A stretch of 7,426 nt of DNA from Campylobacterales bacterium (GTDB lineage Bacteria; Campylobacterota; Campylobacteria; Campylobacterales; QNZT01), in contig DQSO01000184.1 in assembly GCA_015663225.1 (NCBI GenBank), positions 1-7,426 on the forward strand. The letters are read 5' to 3'. This document shows, one piece after another, positions 1 to 6,366 of this stretch. The notes below the pieces were generated by a model that saw only the letters and a list, made by a program, of their open reading frames with translations, did not search any database and was not told the DNA's origin. The translations under genes and the position numbers were made by a program. The stretch's first letter is position 1. Each line of letters begins with the position of its first letter.

Positions 1-1
1 A

Positions 2-223
2 CCTGCTTTTATAATCAGTGAGTTAAAAAGTGCATTTGAAATAGGATTTTTACTCTACTTACCATTTTTAATAATCGATATGGTTGTAAGTTCAGTTTTG
101 ATGAGTATGGGTATGATGATGCTTCCTCCTGTCATGATTAGTATGCCATTTAAGCTACTTATCTTTGTTCTAGTTGATGGTTGGAATCTACTTGTTGGTA
201 ACCTCATCATGAGTTTTAAATGA
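2..223 (+). CDS. fliP: Flagellar type III export gate protein FliP, C-terminal part (5' end outside the window)
   Basis: The frame is open from the left edge and gives 73 residues before TGA. FliP is an inner-membrane subunit of the FliP/FliQ/FliR export gate at the base of the flagellum, through which rod, hook and filament proteins pass. The visible segment starts [12 protein letters not shown], continues with a hydrophobic helix containing [19 protein letters not shown], then [11 protein letters not shown] and a last hydrophobic segment with [13 protein letters not shown]. This order and these motifs (PAF.xSELK.AF, GMMM.PP, PFK, LVDGW.LL.GSL) are the conserved C-terminal signature of FliP from E. 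coli onward. The protein ends shortly after the last helix, as in the family. Only the start is missing; nothing suggests a broken gene. The last bases overlap the start of trmA (ATGA), so the two are probably one transcript. Confidence 0.96.
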   Translation, partial: PAFIISELKSAFEIGFLLYLPFLIIDMVVSSVLMSMGMMMLPPVMISMPFKLLIFVLVDGWNLLVGNLIMSFK

Positions 224-1314
224 CCTGTGAACACTTTGGTCAGTGTGGGAGTTGCACCCTGCACTACTTAAACTATAATGAGCAACTCCAATATAAAATA
301 ACCTCTATAAAAGATGATTTTAATATTGATAAAATAGATATTATAAAAAGCCCTACTTCTAACTTTAGATACCGTGCGGAGTTTAAAACTTATTTTGATG
401 GTGATAAGATTAGTTATGCAATGAGTGGAGTTGAAGTAAAAAAGATAAAGATAAACTCTTGCTCTATTGTTTCAAAAAAAATAGTCTCTTTAATGAGGGA
501 ACTTCTCTATTATGTAGAAAAAAGTGATATATTAAAACAACGACTGTTTACAGTTGAGTTTTTAACAACTTTAACCAATGAAGTCATAATCACACTTATA
601 TATCATAAAAAAGTAGATGAAGCTTGGATGGCTAAGGCAGAAGAGTTAGCCTCAAAACTAGGTTCAAATATCATAGGAAGAAGTAAAAAAGTAAAGCTTG
701 TAGTAGGAGATGATTTTATCTATGAAGAGCTAACGATACATGGTAAAAAGTATAAGTACCAAATCCTAGACACAGGTTTTACTCAACCAAATCCAAAAGT
801 AAATGAACAGATGATTGAGTGGGTATTAGATAACATATCACATGATAACAGTGATCTACTGGAGTTATATTGTGGACTTGGTAACTTTACACTACCACTA
901 TCATATAGATTTAATAAAGTTCTAGCTACTGAAATCTCTAAAAACTCTATAAAATGTGCTTTAAAAAATTGTGAATTAAATGGCATCTCTAACATAGACT
1001 TTATACGACTAAGTAGTAAAGAGCTAGTAGAAGCATTAAATAAAGTACGAGAGTTTAGGCGACTCAAAGATATAGAGCTAGATGAGTATAATTTTAGCCA
1101 TATATTTATAGATCCACCTCGTGCAGGGCTTGATAGTGATACTTTAGAGTTCATAAAAAAGTTTGACAATATCATCTACATATCATGTAACCCTGATACT
1201 CTAAAAAGAGATTTAGAGCTTTTGAGTGAGTTTAAAGTTAAAAGATTTGCAGCTTTTGATCAGTTTCCATATACACACCACTTGGAGTGTGGTGTGATAC
1301 TTAGTCGTGATTAG
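220..1314 (+). CDS. trmA: tRNA (uracil-5-)-methyltransferase TrmA, with an RlmD-like cysteine motif at the N-terminus
   Basis: 364 residues, close to the 366 of E. coli TrmA. The enzyme uses S-adenosylmethionine to make 5-methyluridine at position 54 of the tRNA T-loop. Seen: NFRYRAEF near residue 50; [17 protein letters not shown] (115-131); [12 protein letters not shown] (187-198); SAM-binding [11 protein letters not shown] (213-223); VREFRRL (276-282); [10 protein letters not shown] (296-305); catalytic nucleophile Cys323 in YISCNPDTL; and [14 protein letters not shown] near the end with the general base Glu356. These match TrmA more closely than the related 23S rRNA enzymes RlmC/RlmD. The start ATG at 220 overlaps the fliP stop and has no strong Shine-Dalgarno, so translation probably depends on coupling to fliP. 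Odd feature: Cys3, Cys9 and Cys12 (C-x5-C-x2-C) plus Cys81 form the pattern that holds an iron-sulfur cluster in RlmD and is not present in E. coli TrmA. The stop overlaps the stop of the opposing gene. Confidence 0.94.
   Translation: MTCEHFGQCGSCTLHYLNYNEQLQYKITSIKDDFNIDKIDIIKSPTSNFRYRAEFKTYFDGDKISYAMSGVEVKKIKINSCSIVSKKIVSLMRELLYYVEKSDILKQRLFTVEFLTTLTNEVIITLIYHKKVDEAWMAKAEELASKLGSNIIGRSKKVKLVVGDDFIYEELTIHGKKYKYQILDTGFTQPNPKVNEQMIEWVLDNISHDNSDLLELYCGLGNFTLPLSYRFNKVLATEISKNSIKCALKNCELNGISNIDFIRLSSKELVEALNKVREFRRLKDIELDEYNFSHIFIDPPRAGLDSDTLEFIKKFDNIIYISCNPDTLKRDLELLSEFKVKRFAAFDQFPYTHHLECGVILSRD
1274..1296. terminator. Candidate hairpin at the convergent gene ends (weak terminator candidate)
   Basis: A perfect 8-bp inverted repeat, CACACCAC / GTGGTGTG, with a 7-base loop lies inside the last codons of trmA and about 14 bases beyond the stop of the opposing lipoprotein gene. 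It is GC-rich for this DNA and sits where transcription from the right would be expected to end. Against it: there is no T-run after the stem on either strand, and the bases encode the conserved THHLECGV end of TrmA, so the repeat may be a by-product of protein sequence. Confidence 0.22.
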
Positions 1315-3560
1315 TTTGTGAATATTACTATAGGGTAACTACTTGGTGGTTCACTATTGTTTGCATCTTTAATAGTATTTGGTTTAATAGCTAAAGATAC
1401 ACTCTCAGCTGTTGCATTAAAATCAGTAGCATTCTCATCTAATACAATAGTATAAGTAAATGTACTACTATTATAATCACCAACACCACTTATTACTTTA
1501 CTTGCATTTATATCAAATATAGCCGATTGATTTGTATCTAGTGAAGTTATATCTATATCTTGATTAAATGTTATAACCATTTTATCCCCTACTACACCTG
1601 AAGTATTGATGTCCTCATAGAGTGCTGTTGTGATATTAAGATCTGAAAATAGATCTGTAACTGTTATATTTATATCTTTTATAGCTATATTTCCAGCTTT
1701 ATCTTGTGCTGTTACTTTAAATAGATATACATTATCATTATTATCATCAGTTGGTAACTCAAAGTTTGGGTTTTGAGCAAAGGTTACAACTCCAGTTGAA
1801 CCATTTACACTTAAATCATCAATATCTGTTCCATCAAGACTATAAGTAGAGGGTGCATCTCTTAGTCCACTTAATGCATCTGTTGCACTTACACTAAAGA
1901 GAGCTGAACTATTGTTTTCTACTGTTGTATATGATGAATTTGCTGGGGTATCAATAGTTGGTGCTGTTTTATCATAAATAATACTTGTACCATCAGTTGT
2001 TGTTGTAAAGGTAACTCCTTCATTTCCATTTATATCAAAATAATTAGAAACTGATATAGAAATATTACCTTCACTATCACTACTTTGCATTGTGTAAGTT
2101 GCTCTCCAAGTTGTGCTATTAGTATCATTTGCATCAGCAACTATGGAAGTCTGACCTGCGATTAGAACTGTGGGGATAGTACCATTTAACTCTTGAGTTG
2201 TATTAAAATCAACCACTATTGTATCACCCTCTTTTGCAAAAAGAAGTGGATTTATAGCACCTAAAGTAGTATTTTTTATACTTAATGTAGCTATAGTTGG
2301 ATGAAGAGTATCTACTTGCTGAACAGCTTGTACTGCTGCACTATTTCCAAAACCGTCCACATCTAAAACTTTTCCTTGTGCAATATCTACTGTAATATCA
2401 ACTTCAGAGTTATCTATTGGTGTTATAGGCATTGTATAAACAGAGTTTGTAATAGATGTCAAGATACCTTTTGTGCCACCAACAACATCAATATCTCCCT
2501 CAGTAAAGCCACTAACACCCTTGGAAAAAGAGAAGATAAATACTACATCCTGCCCCGTTGTAACTCCAGATTGCCCATCAGTTATTACTACATTTACTCT
2601 AGAAGTTACACTATTTACAACCGTCTCTATCTTAGGTATTGTATCAGCTTCTACTACATCAGCTAATTCTATCTGCTCATTTACTTCATCTATATTTGCT
2701 GATGTTACAGTTGATATGCCTATATTTATATAATCTTGCACAGTTGGTATATCACTTGTATTGCTATCTGCATAATCCCTTATAGTTTGTAGTGAAGTTT
2801 GCTTATTTGTTGAAGGGTTTAAATCAGCTAATATAGTTCCACTTGTATTTCCTGTAATATTTCCATCACTCAAAGCTAGATTTAGTGCTTGTGTTGAAGC
2901 ACCTACTATACTGTCATTCATATCATTGTAAAAAGAGGTTATATATGTATCAATATTTGAGGCATTACTATCAGTTACTTTCGCAAAAGCTGCTAAAAAT
3001 ACTCCATAAATACTTTCTGATGTATTATCATCTATTGTATCAACTCTTAAGATTTTAGGATTTACTTTCGTTATATCAAAACTTGAACCCATAAATAGAT
3101 TTGCTATTAGATTATTTTCATTAGATATACCTACTTTACTTATCGTTCCTTGATCTCTTATTTTTTTACTTGCTATTGTTGTATATGGTGTTATATTTAC
3201 CACATATCCAGAGATAGCATCTATAAATGATACAGCATCTAGTGTAGATAAGAGAGTTTGGTTACTCTCATCTATCTCATCAGTGTAAACTCCTCCATTT
3301 GCTATAATCTGTACAGCTCCTGTATAGTTTTGAATATTTACAGAGTATCTTCCTTCGCTATCAGTAGTAGTTGTTCCTAAAGTTTCATGTGTTTCTAAGT
3401 TTTTTATAGTGATTGTACTGTTTGATATAGGACCTTTAACAACTCTTCCATTTACAATTACATCTTCATAACTTGTAAAAGATGAAGGACTTACACTTGT
3501 TCCTCCACAACCAATAATAAAAAAAGTGATTAAAAATAAAATTATATTTTTAAAAAGCAT
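1311..3560 (-). CDS. Large predicted outer-membrane lipoprotein with Ig-like and cadherin-like domains
   Basis: 749 residues, not recognised as a named gene. A lipoprotein signal peptide is clear: hydrophobic residues 5-16, then lipobox IIGC with Cys18, the only cysteine in the protein. Gly19 follows, with no Asp retention signal, so outer-membrane sorting is likely. Domains by eye: a carboxypeptidase-regulatory-like beta sandwich at about 34-98 (VNGRVVKGPISNSTITI, DSEGRYSV); an alpha-rich stretch at 105-315; a bacterial Ig-like domain at about 320-417 (FSFSKGVSGFTEGDI); a second Ig-like repeat at 420-530; a cadherin-like domain at 535-637 (SVSATDALSGL, KVTAQDKAGNI, ITVTD); and a terminal Ig/SwmB-like domain at 640-749 (GDKMVITFNQDID). 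Asp/Asn/Thr-rich composition with DxDxN-type stretches suggests calcium-stabilised surface modules. The start overlaps the end of the barrel gene upstream by 11 bases and has an AGGAGT ribosome site at 3566-3571, so the pair is translationally coupled. Role is inferred: adhesion, or a surface partner of that barrel. Confidence 0.85.
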   Translation of the reverse strand: MLFKNIILFLITFFIIGCGGTSVSPSSFTSYEDVIVNGRVVKGPISNSTITIKNLETHETLGTTTTDSEGRYSVNIQNYTGAVQIIANGGVYTDEIDESNQTLLSTLDAVSFIDAISGYVVNITPYTTIASKKIRDQGTISKVGISNENNLIANLFMGSSFDITKVNPKILRVDTIDDNTSESIYGVFLAAFAKVTDSNASNIDTYITSFYNDMNDSIVGASTQALNLALSDGNITGNTSGTILADLNPSTNKQTSLQTIRDYADSNTSDIPTVQDYINIGISTVTSANIDEVNEQIELADVVEADTIPKIETVVNSVTSRVNVVITDGQSGVTTGQDVVFIFSFSKGVSGFTEGDIDVVGGTKGILTSITNSVYTMPITPIDNSEVDITVDIAQGKVLDVDGFGNSAAVQAVQQVDTLHPTIATLSIKNTTLGAINPLLFAKEGDTIVVDFNTTQELNGTIPTVLIAGQTSIVADANDTNSTTWRATYTMQSSDSEGNISISVSNYFDINGNEGVTFTTTTDGTSIIYDKTAPTIDTPANSSYTTVENNSSALFSVSATDALSGLRDAPSTYSLDGTDIDDLSVNGSTGVVTFAQNPNFELPTDDNNDNVYLFKVTAQDKAGNIAIKDINITVTDLFSDLNITTALYEDINTSGVVGDKMVITFNQDIDITSLDTNQSAIFDINASKVISGVGDYNSSTFTYTIVLDENATDFNATAESVSLAIKPNTIKDANNSEPPSSYPIVIFTN

Positions 3561-4188
3561 ATTTAACTCCTGTTGTTAGATTGTTTTGAATATTGTGTTT
3601 TATAGTAGAATCATTATTTATATTTGTTTGATGATTTACAAACATTAATTGATATTTTGTATATAGGGATAGTCTATAAAGCAGTTCATAGTCATATCCT
3701 AGTTGGAATCCATAAAATATTTGTGTTTGACTCTTTTGTTCTGTTAGTGTATTTATAACTGGTGATTTTTCCCAAGTTAATCTACTCTCTCCACCAAGAA
3801 GTCCTATATATGTCTGATCAAATTGATAATTTGTACTGATACCTATATTTGTTATATCAGAATTATTAAGGTAAGATTTTTGCATAAATGCTGTTAAAAA
3901 TATATCTTGACTGACTCTTACACCCAAGCCAAATTCCACAGTTGATGAAGTTTTACCTATAGTATAAGCTAGTTTTTCACTATCAACATTACTATCAATA
4001 TTTACATAACTTACACCAGCACCAATATGTACAAAAAGTGGGTTTTTAAAAGTCTCTTCTTCTATGTTTGATGAAATTTCTTCATTTAATATATCTGGAT
4101 CAAGTGTTAATGACTTTTTATAAAAATCTGCCAAAGCAGATGTAGATAAAAAGCCAACAAGAGCAATAATATAGAGTAACTTTTTCAT
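3550..4188 (-). CDS. Small predicted outer-membrane beta-barrel protein
   Basis: 212 residues; family not recognised beyond a small porin-like/OmpA-type barrel. A Sec signal peptide is evident: MKK, hydrophobic core, then STSALA with likely cleavage after Ala20. Residues 21-50 are an acidic tail (DPDILNEEISSNIEEE). From about 51 onward the sequence alternates polar and hydrophobic/aromatic residues in short strands (LFVHIGAGVSYVNI, VEFGLGVRVSQDIFLTAFMQ, LSLYTKYQLMFV) and ends TTGVKYAF, with the C-terminal Phe typical of barrels recognised by the BAM machinery. The length of the strand region suggests about eight strands. The ribosome site AGGAAAT (minus strand) is about 7 bases before the ATG. 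It is the first gene of a two-gene operon with the lipoprotein, downstream of a sigma-28-like promoter. The pairing suggests a barrel plus lipoprotein surface complex; that is inference. Confidence 0.82.
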   Translation of the reverse strand: MKKLLYIIALVGFLSTSALADFYKKSLTLDPDILNEEISSNIEEETFKNPLFVHIGAGVSYVNIDSNVDSEKLAYTIGKTSSTVEFGLGVRVSQDIFLTAFMQKSYLNNSDITNIGISTNYQFDQTYIGLLGGESRLTWEKSPVINTLTEQKSQTQIFYGFQLGYDYELLYRLSLYTKYQLMFVNHQTNINNDSTIKHNIQNNLTTGVKYAF

Positions 4189-4221
4189 ACGATATTTCCT
4201 ATAAATTTTATTTATAGTTCT

Positions 4222-4248
4222 ATATCGGCAAAACTTTCAAATAGTTTA
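4222..4248 (-). promoter_or_regulatory. Sigma-28 (FliA)-type promoter for the barrel/lipoprotein operon
   Basis: On the minus strand the -35-like box TAAACTAT (4241-4248) is followed by an 11-base spacer (4230-4240) and the -10-like box GCCGATAT (4222-4229). The enterobacterial FliA consensus is TAAAGTTT-N11-GCCGATAA, so the match is 6/8 and 7/8 with exact spacing; Campylobacterota sigma-28 promoters also centre on CGAT. The boxes lie between the mqnE stop and the barrel ATG, giving a 5' leader of about 25 bases. A weaker sigma-70-like alternative, TTGAAA (4235-4240), 18 bases, TATAAA (4211-4216), overlaps it. Confidence 0.7.
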
Positions 4249-4259
4249 ATAAAAGTTAT

Positions 4260-5315
4260 CTAAATTTCATTATAAAGGCTATCTCTTTGAGTAGGGATAA
4301 ATCCACTATTTTCAATCAACTCTTTAAACTCTGTTAAATCCATACCATTTGCACTTGCAGCTCCTGCTGCTGAGTTTATTGACTCTTTTTGAATAGTTCC
4401 ATCAAGATCATCTGCACCAAACTCTTGAGCTACTAGAGCAAGATTTATGGTTGAAGTTACCCAGTAAGATTTTATATGTTCAAAATTATCAAGAACTATA
4501 CGGCTAATAGCCATGGTTTTTAGTATCTCAACTGAAGTTAGAAAATTTTCAACTTTAAGATAGTTATTTTCCCTTTGATATACTAAAGGGATAAAAGAGT
4601 TAAATCCACCACTCTCATCTTGAAGATCTCTTAGTCTTATCATGTGATCTACTCTATCTTGACGAGTTTCTACATGACCAAAAAGCATAGTTGCATTTGA
4701 CTCTTTCCCTTTTTTATGCCAAAGTCTATGGATATTTAACCAGTCATCCGAGCTTACTTTTCCTTTACAGATATAATCTCTAACCTTCTCATCAAATATC
4801 TCTGCTCCACCACCTGGCATTGAATCAACACCATTAGAAATCATCATATCTATTATCTCTTGATGAGTATAGCCATGTTCTTGACTTAAAAAGTTTATCT
4901 CCGCGGCAGTTAGTGCTTTTATATGTATATCAGGATATGTAGTTTTGAGTATTTTAAATATATCCATATACCAATCAAGTCCAACTTCATTGTTATGAGC
5001 TGATACTATATGAAGCTCTTTTGCACCATTTTTAACGGCATCTTTTGCTATCTCTTTTATCTGATCAAAACTCATAGTATATTGGTTTGGATTTTTTCTA
5101 TTTGCTGAAAATGCACAAAACTTACATATATCTTTACATATATTTGTAGGGTTTATATGTCTGTTTATATTGTAAAAAGTCTTTTTTTGATGTTTTTCTT
5201 CTCTTATTGAACTTGCTAATCTACCTAGTGTAAATAGATCTAAATCATAAAGAGAAACTCCTTCTTGAAGAGTTATTCTCTCTTTATTTTCTATTTTTTT
5301 AACTAAATCTTGCAT
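4260..5315 (-). CDS. mqnE: Aminofutalosine synthase MqnE (radical SAM, menaquinone biosynthesis)
   Basis: 351 residues, a usual length. MqnE is a cytoplasmic radical SAM enzyme that joins the adenosyl group of SAM to 3-[(1-carboxyvinyl)oxy]benzoate, giving aminofutalosine, the second step of the futalosine route to menaquinone used by Campylobacterota. Seen: NRHINPTNIC followed by the cluster motif C-x3-C-x2-C (Cys60, Cys64, Cys67) ending in FCAFSANR; ELHIVSAHNNE; KALTAAEINF; SMPGGGAEIFDEKVRDYIC; NATMLFGHVET; LRDLQDESGGFNSFIPL; and LVAQEFGADDLDGTI. The NPTN before the cluster and the GGGAE..F and GHVET motifs favour MqnE over MqnC (cyclic dehypoxanthinyl futalosine synthase), which belongs to the same family. 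The ATG at 5315 has AGGGT about 6 bases upstream. It starts 35 bases after the barrel/SPOR gene upstream and ends 11 bases before the sigma-28-like box. No other mqn gene is in the window, so the pathway genes are scattered. Confidence 0.92.
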   Translation of the reverse strand: MQDLVKKIENKERITLQEGVSLYDLDLFTLGRLASSIREEKHQKKTFYNINRHINPTNICKDICKFCAFSANRKNPNQYTMSFDQIKEIAKDAVKNGAKELHIVSAHNNEVGLDWYMDIFKILKTTYPDIHIKALTAAEINFLSQEHGYTHQEIIDMMISNGVDSMPGGGAEIFDEKVRDYICKGKVSSDDWLNIHRLWHKKGKESNATMLFGHVETRQDRVDHMIRLRDLQDESGGFNSFIPLVYQRENNYLKVENFLTSVEILKTMAISRIVLDNFEHIKSYWVTSTINLALVAQEFGADDLDGTIQKESINSAAGAASANGMDLTEFKELIENSGFIPTQRDSLYNEI

Positions 5316-5339
5316 AATTGACCCTATAATTTTTGGATG

Positions 5340-5345
5340 ATTATA
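5340..5345 (-). promoter_or_regulatory. Possible sigma-70 -10 box for mqnE
   Basis: TATAAT on the minus strand (in GGCTATAATCATCC) lies 24 bases before the mqnE ATG, just after the stop of the preceding gene. With a 17-base spacer the -35 position reads TTTATT, which is poor, but sigma-70 promoters in Campylobacterota often lack a clear -35. The same bases form one arm of a 7-bp inverted repeat, CTATAAT/ATTATAG (5324-5330 and 5340-5346), so a structural role is an alternative. Confidence 0.35.
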
Positions 5346-5350
5346 GCCTA

Positions 5351-6289
5351 TTATCCTTTGTAAATAAAAGCACTTCTTGTTATTTTTTTAATACTTTTGA
5401 GTGCATTTAGAGCTTCAGTTTTAGTTCTATATGGACCAATCAAAGCTTTTTTCATACTACCTGATTTTCTAAGTATTACTTTATGACCTGATTGAGTCAG
5501 CTTTGATAAAAGTGCACGAGGTTGGAACTTTGAATATGCTGCAACTTGTATATATGTTCCATTTGATTGGTTTGTATATTGTTGTTCTACTTTTTGGATT
5601 GGAGCTTGAACAGTAGCAGATTGAACAACCGGTAGTAAATTGGGTCTGTTTTGAATAGGAATTACAGATGAACTTTTTGAGAAAACAGAACTAATATTCA
5701 CTTGTTTTGGAGCAGAAGTTGCAACTGGCTCTATTTCTAACTTATGTTTAGGTATAACTATCTCCTGCTCTTTTACAATTTGATTGTTGATTGGTTCAGC
5801 ATCTAACATATATCCTACACCAAAACTTGTTAAAAAGTTAATATTTCTTGTTGAAGTCTTCCATAAAGCTCTACCATCTAATAAAAAATTAAGATTATTT
5901 GATATGTTATATCTAAAACCAATACCTAAACCAATAAATGGTTGAGATTTTAGTTCATCAATCTCATCACTAACCTTTTCATAACCAACACCTACCCCCA
6001 TATATGGAACTACATGATACTCTTCCTCTCCATCAGCTGAAAACTGAGTATAAACTCTTTGAACCTTTGTATCGCCACTACCATTTTCAAAGTCAACACT
6101 TCCTAGATTTTCATATCCTAAGTCCATATGATAAAGACCATCAAGATAAAAATCTCCTCTAATACCAAGTGTTGTTGCAGAGTCTACACCCTCTTTATTG
6201 TCAAAATTATTACTACCAATACTTAGGCTTACATTTGTTTTTCCAAAAAGAGAACTAACTATAATCGCCCCTAATAAAACTTTTTTCAT
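5351..6289 (-). CDS. Outer-membrane beta-barrel protein with C-terminal SPOR domain (second of a tandem pair)
   Basis: 312 residues; no gene name recognised. Signal peptide MKKVLLGAIIVSSLFG with probable cleavage near residue 16. Residues 17-162 are a barrel of about eight strands (TNVSLSIGSNNF, TLGIRGDFYL, YHMDLGYENLG, VPYMGVGVGYEKV, SQPFIGLGIGFRYNI, INFLTSFGVGYML). Residues 163-244 are a low-complexity periplasmic linker rich in Pro, Gln, Val and Ser. Residues 245-311 are a SPOR domain: TYIQVAAYSKFQPRALLSKL, a central strand with VILRKSG, then ALIGPYRTKTEALNALKSIK. SPOR domains bind glycan strands lacking peptide stems, so the protein probably links the outer membrane to peptidoglycan, as OmpA does with a different domain. 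It is a diverged paralogue of the 305-residue protein upstream. A strong ribosome site, GGAGGAAA, precedes the ATG and a sigma-28-like promoter lies further upstream. mqnE follows 35 bases downstream. Confidence 0.87.
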   Translation of the reverse strand: MKKVLLGAIIVSSLFGKTNVSLSIGSNNFDNKEGVDSATTLGIRGDFYLDGLYHMDLGYENLGSVDFENGSGDTKVQRVYTQFSADGEEEYHVVPYMGVGVGYEKVSDEIDELKSQPFIGLGIGFRYNISNNLNFLLDGRALWKTSTRNINFLTSFGVGYMLDAEPINNQIVKEQEIVIPKHKLEIEPVATSAPKQVNISSVFSKSSSVIPIQNRPNLLPVVQSATVQAPIQKVEQQYTNQSNGTYIQVAAYSKFQPRALLSKLTQSGHKVILRKSGSMKKALIGPYRTKTEALNALKSIKKITRSAFIYKG

Positions 6290-6324
6290 CTATTTCCTCC
6301 GATATATTCTAGATATTTTGAAGT

Positions 6325-6351
6325 AGATCGACAAAAAAGAAAAATAGTTTA
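6325..6351 (-). promoter_or_regulatory. Sigma-28 (FliA)-type promoter for the second barrel/SPOR gene
   Basis: On the minus strand TAAACTAT (6344-6351), an 11-base T-rich spacer (6333-6343) and GTCGATCT (6325-6332) lie in the 77-base gap upstream of the barrel/SPOR gene. The -35-like box is identical to that of the barrel/lipoprotein operon and the spacing is the same; the -10-like box keeps the CGAT core but is weaker (5/8 against GCCGATAA). A leader of about 30 bases would result. The T-rich spacer could also help end transcription coming from the gene upstream. Confidence 0.55.
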
Positions 6352-6366
6352 ATTTATTTTAAAAAA

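Noticed and set aside
55..264. Open frame of 69 codons on the minus strand
   Set aside because: It lies antisense to the clearly conserved FliP C-terminus and the trmA start, has no recognisable motif and no reason to be translated.
783..1175. Open frame of 130 codons on the minus strand
   Set aside because: It is antisense to the SAM-binding and catalytic part of trmA; its Ser/Leu-rich product is what reverse reading of AT-rich coding DNA gives.
2376..2733. Two overlapping plus-strand open frames (2376-2666 and 2473-2733)
   Set aside because: Both are antisense to the Ig-like lipoprotein; one product is dominated by Cys, Tyr, Arg and Ile, the other by Thr, Ser and Ile, as expected from complementing its Thr/Asn/Asp-rich codons.
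1311..3560. Repeat-in-toxin, autotransporter or type I secreted adhesin
   Set aside because: There is no nonapeptide GGxGxDxxx array, no C-terminal barrel and no secretion signal at the end; the N-terminal lipobox points to a lipoprotein.
4211..4240. TTGAAA-N18-TATAAA as the main sigma-70 promoter of the barrel/lipoprotein operon
   Set aside because: Possible, but the spacing is long and the overlapping sigma-28-type match is better; kept only as an alternative in that entry.
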